Shown here: in pieces, positions 1 through 4,541 of the stretch
Layout of the letters: the number at the start of each line of letters is the position of its first letter
Position numbering within the stretch: the first letter of the stretch is position 1
DNA from: Bacillota bacterium
GTDB taxonomy: Bacteria > Bacillota > Peptococcia > Peptococcales > Peptococcaceae
Direction of reading: 5' to 3'
Assembly: GCA_023443145.1 (NCBI GenBank)
Contig: JAEZVS010000103.1
Span: forward strand, 1-6,652
Length of the DNA stretch: 6,652 bases
Translations under genes and position numbers: made by a program
Notes under the pieces: generated by a model
Databases searched by the model: none
What the model was told of the DNA's origin: nothing
Seen by the model: the letters and a program-made list of their open reading frames with translations, nothing else

Positions 1-230
1 ATCTCAATAAACGGCTGGCCCTTAAAGGCATGGCGCTCAGTCTCACTGAAGCTGCCGAAAAGCATATTGCCGATGTGGGCTACGATCCGGAATACGGCGC
101 TCGACCGTTGAAACGCGCCATCCAAAACGAAATTGAAGATCCTCTCTCTGATGCTCTTTTGGCCGGCACCTATAAAGAAGGCGATCAAATCACCGTCGAT
201 GCAGAAGACAATCAAATTGTGCTGAAATAA
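1..230 (+). CDS. clpB: ClpB-type AAA+ disaggregase, C-terminal fragment (5' end outside window)
   Basis: This is the last 75 codons of a gene entering from the left edge, in the frame whose first full codon is at base 3 (LNKRLALKG...), ending with TAA at 228-230. The visible piece is the small C-terminal subdomain of the second ATPase module of a Clp/Hsp100 protein. The diagnostic stretch is GYDPEYGARPLKRAIQ near fragment residues 26-41, whose GAR carries the sensor-2 arginine that contacts ATP. The following IEDPL and the short tail without further domains favour ClpB, the protein disaggregase working with DnaK/DnaJ/GrpE in the cytoplasm. ClpC is the main alternative, since it shares GYDPEYGARPL. 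An ATG at 30 is internal and not a start, because homology begins upstream of it. A strong terminator follows 32 bases after the stop, so it is the last gene of its transcript. Confidence 0.82.
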   Translation, partial: LNKRLALKGMALSLTEAAEKHIADVGYDPEYGARPLKRAIQNEIEDPLSDALLAGTYKEGDQITVDAEDNQIVLK

Positions 231-261
231 GGGCTGTTTATAAAGGTTTAGCACACCTTAT

Positions 262-300
262 AAAAAAGCGGAAGCCATCAACGGGCTTCCGCTTTTTCTT
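262..300 (+). terminator. Rho-independent terminator after clpB
   Basis: A perfect 10-bp stem, AGCGGAAGCC (267-276) with GGCTTCCGCT (284-293), has a 7-base loop and continues as A/T pairs into a T-rich tail (293-300). A run of six A's at 262-267 gives the minus strand a U-tract too, so the hairpin could work in both directions, although no minus-strand gene reads into it here. Confidence 0.9.
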
Positions 301-328
301 TAGCCAAAATACGCTTGACGGTGATCTC

Positions 329-357
329 TTGCGACACAACAGGTTTTTCGATATACT
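329..357 (+). promoter_or_regulatory. Sigma-A-like promoter for the PAP2 gene
   Basis: The -35 box is TTGCGA at 329-334 (4 of 6 matches to TTGACA) and the -10 box is TATACT at 352-357 (5 of 6), with exactly 17 bases between them. The predicted start point is near 364, giving a leader of about 47 bases before the ATG at 411. It lies just after the clpB terminator, which supports an independent transcript. Confidence 0.6.
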
Positions 358-398
358 GAAGTCTACGCTCATTTGCCAATTGGGTGACGCAATGCGGG

Positions 399-405
399 AA
401 AGGAG
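399..405 (+). promoter_or_regulatory. Ribosome binding site deciding the PAP2 start
   Basis: AAAGGAG lies five bases before the ATG at 411. This favours 411 (or the in-frame ATG at 417, 11 bases away) over the upstream in-frame GTG at 384, which would place the site inside the coding region. Confidence 0.7.
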
Positions 406-410
406 AACAT

Positions 411-968
411 ATGGAGATGGCATTTCTTTATCAGCTGCAGGCATTACAGACGCCGGCGGCCGATGTGTTTTTTACGGGCATCACCACCTTGGGCAACAAA
501 GGGTATGTGTGGATTGGGCTGATTGCCTTTCTTTTAATAAGACCTCAAACGCGGTCTTTTGCACTGGCACTGGCATTAACGCTCATCGTCAATCAAATAT
601 TGGTCAATCTGGCATTAAAACCGCTGGTGGCACGGCCGCGCCCTTGTTGGCTGGATCCGGACATGGCCCTTTTGATTCCATTGCCCCGGGATTTTTCTTT
701 TCCGTCGGGGCATGCGGCCTCCGGATTTTGTGTGGCTGCCATGATGGTCTTCAATCGCCTGCGCGGTCGCTGGATCGCCTTACTTTTGGCAGCGCTCATC
801 GCATTTTCCCGCTTATATCTCTTTGTGCACTTTCCCTCCGACGTACTGGCCGGCGCCTTGATTGGTGTGGCGGTGGCTGCTTTGGGCACAGTTTGCTATC
901 GACGTTTTTTGTGCCAATCCGCCGCTTGTCGTGCAAAGGGGCATGTCATCATTCGCGGAAGAGAGTAA
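411..968 (+). CDS. PAP2-superfamily membrane phosphatase
   Basis: A 185-residue integral membrane protein with all three PAP2 (type 2 phosphatidic acid phosphatase) motifs. Motif 1 is K-x6-RP at K70...R77-P78. Motif 2 is PSGH at 98-101, whose His101 acts as general acid in the family. Motif 3 is SR-x5-H-x3-D at S133-R134...H140...D144, whose His140 is the expected nucleophile. Hydrophobic segments near 32-44, 50-69, 101-115, 121-138 and 145-163 fit the usual six-helix fold with a slightly short N-terminus. Such proteins hydrolyse lipid phosphates at the outer membrane face: undecaprenyl diphosphate (BcrC/PgpB type), phosphatidylglycerol phosphate or phosphatidate. The substrate cannot be told from sequence. 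The C-terminus (about 165-185) is basic and Cys-containing, with no recognised domain. It has its own promoter, RBS and terminator, so it is probably transcribed alone. Confidence 0.9.
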   Translation: MEMAFLYQLQALQTPAADVFFTGITTLGNKGYVWIGLIAFLLIRPQTRSFALALALTLIVNQILVNLALKPLVARPRPCWLDPDMALLIPLPRDFSFPSGHAASGFCVAAMMVFNRLRGRWIALLLAALIAFSRLYLFVHFPSDVLAGALIGVAVAALGTVCYRRFLCQSAACRAKGHVIIRGRE

Positions 969-1031
969 GGCTCTTGGTGCAGCTTCTTTCAACATTCGCA
1001 AAAGGCCATGCCGGGTGCAGTGGAGCTTTTG

Positions 1032-1056
1032 TCGGCGTTTTTCTGTAAAAAGCCGA
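1032..1056 (+). other. Hairpin in the PAP2 3' untranslated region
   Basis: TCGGC (1032-1036) pairs with GCCGA (1052-1056) and TTTTT (1038-1042) with AAAAA (1047-1051) around a CTGT loop, leaving one bulged G at 1037. No U-tract follows, so it is not itself a standard terminator. It precedes the real terminator by about 20 bases and could protect the 3' end of the mRNA. The pairing is directly visible; any function is inferred. Confidence 0.4.
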
Positions 1057-1075
1057 GGACTTATATCTCTAAAAT

Positions 1076-1104
1076 AAAGGTCTCCATTGAGGAGGCCTTT
1101 TTTT
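1076..1104 (+). terminator. Rho-independent terminator after the PAP2 gene
   Basis: AAAGGTCTCC (1076-1085) pairs with GGAGGCCTTT (1091-1100) over 10 bp, with one U-G pair and the loop ATTGA. A run of seven T's (1098-1104) overlaps the end of the stem. It lies about 107 bases after the PAP2 stop. Confidence 0.88.
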
Positions 1105-1205
1105 AGGGCCAGGCTTGCTTCATCAATCAGTAAAGAAAGTCCTTAAAAAGTATAAAACAGGCGTGTGTTGGGCAATATATTTTGCAGATGGTCTTTCATG
1201 GCATA

Positions 1206-1234
1206 TTGACAGTTGGTTTTTTATGTGATAAAAA
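1206..1234 (+). promoter_or_regulatory. Probable promoter of the methyltransferase gene
   Basis: A perfect -35 box, TTGACA, lies at 1206-1211. The -10 is less clear: TAAAAA at 1229-1234 has a 17-base spacer and 4 of 6 matches, while GATAAA at 1227-1232 has a 15-base spacer and also 4 of 6. Either gives a short leader of about 25 bases before the ATG at 1264. Confidence 0.5.
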
Positions 1235-1263
1235 TTAGCCATAACAAACAAGAAGGTGATACC

Positions 1264-1926
1264 ATGTTAAAAAAATTTTTATCCCATTGCAAGGCGCCGG
1301 GGCAAACGTGGGGCGGCCGCTCCATGTTGCGCTCTATGAATGCCGGGCACGGTGCGATGATGGCACGCATCATCCAATTGTTGCCTTTGCATGTGAACGA
1401 CTATGTGCTGGATGTGGGCTGCGGCGGCGGTGAGTTGTTGCGCCGTTTGCACCAGCTGACGCCTGAAGGATTGACCTTCGGCATTGATCTGTCTCCGGCA
1501 TCGGTGGAGATGAGCAAGTGCTGGAATGAGGCGGCGGTGGCAGCCGGCGATATGGTGGTGATGGAAGGCTCGGCAGACGAATTGCCTTTTGAAGACGCCA
1601 CGTTCCATGTGGTGACCGCAAACGAAACCATCTATTTTTGGCCGGGATTGGTGCCCTGTTTTCAGGAAGTGGCCCGAGTGTTGAAGCCGGGCGGCTATTT
1701 TGCCATTGGAACGGCGCGCGTGGATAAGGCTTGGCTGCGTGCTTATGTGCGTCCGTTTGAGCGCATGATCGGCTTTAAGGCAGTGCCTTTGTCGGATATT
1801 TGCGAGGCCCTTTCAGCTGCCGGCTTTGAGGTGAGCCGTGTGCATCAGGCCACCTTTGATGTGGAAATTTTGGCGCAAAAAATGCCTGCATCCCTTGAGA
1901 CGCAGGCAGAAAGGGCAGAAGTGTAG
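1264..1926 (+). CDS. Class I SAM-dependent methyltransferase (Methyltransf_11-like)
   Basis: A 220-residue soluble protein with a Rossmann-type S-adenosylmethionine fold. Motif I is VLDVGCGGG at 48-56, the glycine-rich SAM loop. The acidic residue that binds the ribose hydroxyls is D75 in FGIDLSP. A loop GSADELPF at 102-109 fits the adenine-binding region, and VTANETIYFW at 117-126 is the motif IV area. FQEVARVLKPGGYFAIG at 133-149 is the typical motif VI strand-turn of UbiE/Methyltransf_11 enzymes. The substrate is not recognisable; small molecules such as quinones, lipids or metabolites are usual for the family. The start at ATG 1264 is chosen because AGAAGGTGAT (1251-1260) just before it matches the anti-Shine-Dalgarno sequence, and homology does not extend upstream. 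The gene converges with the VTT membrane-protein gene, and its last codons contain what looks like that gene's terminator. Confidence 0.85.
   Translation: MLKKFLSHCKAPGQTWGGRSMLRSMNAGHGAMMARIIQLLPLHVNDYVLDVGCGGGELLRRLHQLTPEGLTFGIDLSPASVEMSKCWNEAAVAAGDMVVMEGSADELPFEDATFHVVTANETIYFWPGLVPCFQEVARVLKPGGYFAIGTARVDKAWLRAYVRPFERMIGFKAVPLSDICEALSAAGFEVSRVHQATFDVEILAQKMPASLETQAERAEV
1877..1908 (-). terminator. Terminator of the minus-strand VTT gene, inside the methyltransferase 3' end
   Basis: Read on the minus strand, TGCCTGCGTCT pairs with GGATGCAGGCA around a CAAG tetraloop (11 bp, two G-U pairs), followed at once by six T's (complement of A's at 1877-1882). The opposite strand has no T-run after the stem, so the element points only leftward. 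It begins 74 bases beyond the VTT stop codon and lies within roughly codons 205-215 of the methyltransferase. Confidence 0.7.
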
Positions 1927-1953
1927 CTATGCACTTGCCAAGATATATGAATT

Positions 1954-2008
1954 AAGCGCCATCATGTCCATCAGCAGGTGATTACGGACATTTGGATTTG
2001 CGCTTTTT
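1954..2008 (+). terminator. Possible methyltransferase terminator, inside the VTT gene 3' end
   Basis: AAGCGC (1954-1959) pairs with GCGCTT (2000-2005), and ATGTCC (1964-1969) with GGACAT (1986-1991); ATC (1961-1963) can pair with GAT (1995-1997). Five T's (2004-2008) follow. The stem has internal bulges and a 16-base loop, so it is weaker than the other terminators in the window. It starts 28 bases after the methyltransferase stop and reaches into the last codons of the convergent gene. Confidence 0.42.
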
Positions 2009-2674
2009 GTATTCATTGAAGCGAAAATAACCAATATAACCCAGCACTGAAAAGACGGAGACAATGGCAAAAAGGATGGCGGCCTGGCCGAAATCTTTGT
2101 TCAACAGGGCATCGCCGCCGAAGGTGCTCACCAAGGTAGACGGAATGCGTGCCAGCGTGGTAATGGTTAAAAATTGCGCCATGGGCATGGGCGTCAAGCC
2201 CAGTAGGTAGGTCAACAAATCTTTCGGGGCACCGGGCACTAAAAAAAGCAGGAAGGTGAGACGCGCCAAGCGTTTTTCATTTTGAAAAATATGCACCTCT
2301 TCCAGCCGGTTGGCGGAAAAGAAAAAGAGAATCACCCGGCTGCCGAAACGGCGCACCAAGGCAAAAACGAGGCTTGAACCCAGCAAAATGCCTATGGTGG
2401 AAAAGACGGCGCCTTCAATAGGTCCATAGGCGAAACCGCTGGCAATTTCCATCGGGCCGGCGGGAATCGCCGCCACGATGACCTGTAGCGCCATACCGCC
2501 AATAAAAACAACTGCGCCTGCCGGTCCGTGAGATTCGGCCCAGGCACGTACTCGAGCAGGGTCTTCCATGGCGCGGAAAATGGGCTGAGCATATTGATAA
2601 ATCAGGAACCCGGCGCCAAGGATGATGGCCAGAATGACAAAAAACAACACGCGTCTGCGCCAACGTTTGCTCAT
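1982..2674 (-). CDS. TVP38/TMEM64 family (VTT/DedA-like) membrane protein
   Basis: A 230-residue multi-spanning membrane protein. A basic N-terminus (KRWRRR) precedes a first helix at about 9-28. Further hydrophobic stretches lie near 52-72, 86-107, 138-160, 165-183 and 197-217, and the tail is basic (KKRKSK), suggesting a cytoplasmic end. The family signature is visible in two halves: IPAGPMEIASGFAYGPIEGA at 70-89 (E..xG..yG...G pattern) and FLVPGAPKDLLTYLLGLTPM at 144-163 (PG.P.D.L.Y..GL). These correspond to the re-entrant loops of the VTT domain. Related DedA/VTT proteins move or scramble lipids, including undecaprenyl phosphate, across membranes; that role is inferred here. The ATG at 2674 is preceded on its strand by AAGGGGG at a suitable distance (2680-2686). 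A good promoter lies upstream at 2721-2749, with an apparent operator over its -35 box. Confidence 0.87.
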   Translation of the reverse strand: MSKRWRRRVLFFVILAIILGAGFLIYQYAQPIFRAMEDPARVRAWAESHGPAGAVVFIGGMALQVIVAAIPAGPMEIASGFAYGPIEGAVFSTIGILLGSSLVFALVRRFGSRVILFFFSANRLEEVHIFQNEKRLARLTFLLFLVPGAPKDLLTYLLGLTPMPMAQFLTITTLARIPSTLVSTFGGDALLNKDFGQAAILFAIVSVFSVLGYIGYFRFNEYKKRKSKCP

Positions 2675-2720
2675 GTGTTCCCCCTTTCTGCCAGGAAATG
2701 GCGTGATCCTTGTGGTTGAT

Positions 2721-2749
2721 ATTATAAAAGAAAGTGTTTCTCTTGAAAA
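2721..2749 (-). promoter_or_regulatory. Sigma-A-like promoter of the VTT membrane-protein gene
   Basis: On the minus strand, TTTTCA (2749-2744, 4 of 6 matches) and a perfect TATAAT (2726-2721) are separated by exactly 17 bases. The predicted start point is near 2714, giving a leader of about 40 bases before the ATG at 2674. Confidence 0.65.
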
Positions 2750-2753
2750 GAGA
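2739..2753. promoter_or_regulatory. Palindrome over the -35 box, candidate operator
   Basis: TCTCTT-GAA-AAGAGA is a perfect inverted repeat with 6-base arms and a 3-base centre. It covers the whole -35 box of the minus-strand promoter, a position where a bound dimer would block RNA polymerase. The symmetry is visible; the repressor is unknown and the function is inferred. Confidence 0.4.
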
Positions 2754-2797
2754 GATTGTTCCGTTGCGTGGTTTTTGGTCTATAGATAATTTGCGCC

Positions 2798-2814
2798 TAT
2801 TGAAAGATTCAATA
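2798..2814. promoter_or_regulatory. LysR-type T-N11-A palindrome upstream of the arylsulfotransferase gene
   Basis: TATTGAA-AGA-TTCAATA is a perfect inverted repeat with 7-base arms. Its core ATTGAAAGATTCAAT has the T-N11-A form typical of LysR-type regulator sites. Its centre (2806) is about 64 bases upstream of the start point inferred for the next gene, the usual location of a LysR recognition site. The half-site CTATTGAA recurs at 2887-2894, overlapping that gene's ribosome binding site. Binding by any particular regulator is not shown. Confidence 0.4.
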
Positions 2815-2834
2815 ACAATATGGGAAAAATAAAA

Positions 2835-2863
2835 TGGCTTTGATTCAGGCGCTGCTTTATACT
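2835..2863 (+). promoter_or_regulatory. Possible arylsulfotransferase promoter with a weak -35
   Basis: TATACT at 2858-2863 matches 5 of 6 bases of a -10 box. The hexamer 17 bases upstream, TGGCTT (2835-2840), is a poor -35. This fits a promoter that needs an activator, or it may be a chance match. Confidence 0.3.
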
Positions 2864-2892
2864 GAAAATAACCCTTGTTGCTTTGACTATTG

Positions 2893-2899
2893 AAGGAGG
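2893..2899 (+). promoter_or_regulatory. Strong ribosome binding site of the arylsulfotransferase gene
   Basis: AAGGAGG is a full consensus site with a 6-base spacer to the ATG at 2906. It fixes the start firmly and suggests efficient translation. Confidence 0.85.
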
Positions 2900-2905
2900 A
2901 TTTTT

Positions 2906-4399
2906 ATGGGCAAACCAACTGTACACCCAACAGGAACCACGATTTACAATCCGGAGAAATGTTTTAACGGTGTGACCATGTTCCAAGCGGCAGAGCACGG
3001 CGCTATGCTCATCAACATGAACGGCAAACCGGTGCGCTTTTGGGACAAACTGGCCGGCTTCCCCAACAAATTGCTTCCCGGTGGACACGTGATCGGTAAT
3101 TCCGGTTCACGCGACACCAAATACGGCTATCAAGACGGCATCGATCTGATTGAAGTAGACTGGAACGGCAATGAGGTCTGGAAGTTCGATCGTCATGAAT
3201 ACATTGAAGATCCCGGTAACGAACCGCAGTGGATGGCTCGTCAGCATCACGATTTTCAACGTGAAGGCAACCCGGTGGGCTACTATGTACCGGGTATGGA
3301 TGCCAAAACCGGTGGTGGAAAAACCCTTTTTTTGTCGCATAAAAATATTGTAAACCCCAAAATTTCGGACAAAGTACTGTTAGACGACGTGGTCTACGAA
3401 GTGGACGAAAACGGTGAAAAAACCTGGGAATGGTGCTGCAATGAGCATTTTCGCGAATTTGAATTTCCGGAAGAAGCCAAGAATGTGCTTTTCCGCGGCG
3501 GAAACATGCACGATTGCTCCGGCGGAGTTTCCGACTGGATGCACATCAATTCCATGAGCGTGCTCGGGCCCAATAAATGGTATGACCAGGGCGACGAACG
3601 TTTCCATCCTGACAACATCATTATGGATGCCCGCGAAACGAATATCCTCTTTATCATCAGCCGTGAAACGGGCAAAGTGGTTTGGAAAGTGGGGCCGGAC
3701 TATACTCAGGACAAAGCGCTCCGCCGTATGGGCGTCATTGTCGGACAGCATCACTGTCACATGATTCCCCAAGGTCTTCCCGGCGCCGGTAATATTTTAG
3801 TCTATGATAACGGCGGTTGGGCCGGATATGGCGCGCCCAATCAGTTTTCACAATATGGGGAAAAGTCTGTGCGTCGTGACCACACCCGTATCTTAGAATT
3901 CAACCCGGTTACATTGAAGATTGTATGGCAATACACCCCCAGTGAAGCGGGCCATTTGCAGCCTTTCCATTCCCATTATTTTTATAGCCCCTTCATTAGT
4001 TCTGCACAGCGTCTGCCCAACGGCAACACCCTCATCACCGAAGGTTCCGGCGGACGTTTAATGGAAGTGACGGCCGATCACGAACTGGTATGGGAGTACA
4101 TTTCTCCCTATTGGGGTAAGAGCCTGCCCATCAATATGGTCTATCGCGCTTATCGTTATCCTTATGACTACTGCCCTGAATTGGAAAAACAGGAAGAAGT
4201 GGCCATTGAACGCCTGGATAACGACACCTATCGTCTGCCCGGTGCCGCACCGAAAGACATCCCTGCCGAGGCCAATGTCCATGTAGACGGTATGAAAGGC
4301 TATGGCGATGTGGACGGATTCTGTGTCAAAACGGAAGATGCCGAAGAAGCGACCGTCTCTGACGACGATGACGACGAATGGCATGCTGTAAAACTGTAA
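2906..4399 (+). CDS. Arylsulfotransferase-family (ASST) beta-propeller enzyme, predicted cytoplasmic
   Basis: A 497-residue protein of the bacterial arylsulfate sulfotransferase family, which moves sulfate from one phenol ester to another phenol without PAPS. The N-terminal TGTTIYNPEKCFNGVTMF (9-26) and LINMNGKPVRFWD (35-47) are typical of the family. Propeller-like repeats with an acidic-NG turn followed by VW or TW recur: DWNGNEVWKFD (85-95), DENGEKTWEW (167-176), ETGKVVWKVG (254-263), TLKIVWQY (336-343) and ADHELVWEY (390-398). Likely active-site histidines are H213 in DWMHINS and H282/H283/H285 in GQHHCHM; the sulfate-accepting His is probably one of these, but I cannot align it exactly. 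RAYRYPYDY (414-422) is a C-terminal family motif. No signal peptide or membrane helix is present, unlike periplasmic E. coli-type enzymes, so it should act in the cytoplasm. Seven cysteines occur, including the pair 177-178. The tail is acidic (DDDDD at 486-490). Its natural substrate is unknown. Confidence 0.85.
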   Translation: MGKPTVHPTGTTIYNPEKCFNGVTMFQAAEHGAMLINMNGKPVRFWDKLAGFPNKLLPGGHVIGNSGSRDTKYGYQDGIDLIEVDWNGNEVWKFDRHEYIEDPGNEPQWMARQHHDFQREGNPVGYYVPGMDAKTGGGKTLFLSHKNIVNPKISDKVLLDDVVYEVDENGEKTWEWCCNEHFREFEFPEEAKNVLFRGGNMHDCSGGVSDWMHINSMSVLGPNKWYDQGDERFHPDNIIMDARETNILFIISRETGKVVWKVGPDYTQDKALRRMGVIVGQHHCHMIPQGLPGAGNILVYDNGGWAGYGAPNQFSQYGEKSVRRDHTRILEFNPVTLKIVWQYTPSEAGHLQPFHSHYFYSPFISSAQRLPNGNTLITEGSGGRLMEVTADHELVWEYISPYWGKSLPINMVYRAYRYPYDYCPELEKQEEVAIERLDNDTYRLPGAAPKDIPAEANVHVDGMKGYGDVDGFCVKTEDAEEATVSDDDDDEWHAVKL

Positions 4400-4428
4400 T
4401 CCATCGGTTGGGCGCGTGCTTGACACGC

Positions 4429-4472
4429 AAACGGGCACCGATTTCTCTTGGGAAATCGGTGCCCGTTTTTTT
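4429..4472 (+). terminator. Very strong terminator after the arylsulfotransferase gene
   Basis: A perfect 17-bp stem (4429-4445 with 4452-4468, core ACGGGCACCGATTTC) closes on a TCTTGG loop and is followed by T's at 4466-4472. On the minus strand only TTT follows the stem, so it may also stop the thiE-HAD transcript arriving from the right, but less efficiently. Confidence 0.93.
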
Positions 4473-4541
4473 ACGAAGGAAAGATTCGCCTGGATGCTTG
4501 TTTTAGGAACAGCCAATGCGACGGTTTGGCGCAGAACGGAT

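Noticed and set aside
384..410. GTG at 384 as the start of the PAP2 protein
   Set aside because: The clear AAAGGAG at 399-405 serves ATG 411; a start at 384 would add an unconserved-looking stretch and put the RBS inside the gene.
329..1048. Long alternative-frame open reading frame overlapping the PAP2 gene
   Set aside because: It shows no recognisable domain, while the overlapping frame has all three PAP2 motifs, a promoter and an RBS.
2798..2814. CRP/FNR-type site
   Set aside because: The half-sites TTGAA/TTCAA are separated by three bases, an odd spacing that does not match TTGAT-N4-ATCAA; the T-N11-A reading fits better.
4058..4516. Antisense open frame of about 152 codons opposite the arylsulfotransferase 3' end
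   Set aside because: It runs through the strong terminator hairpin, has no RBS or domain, and is a shadow of the propeller gene.
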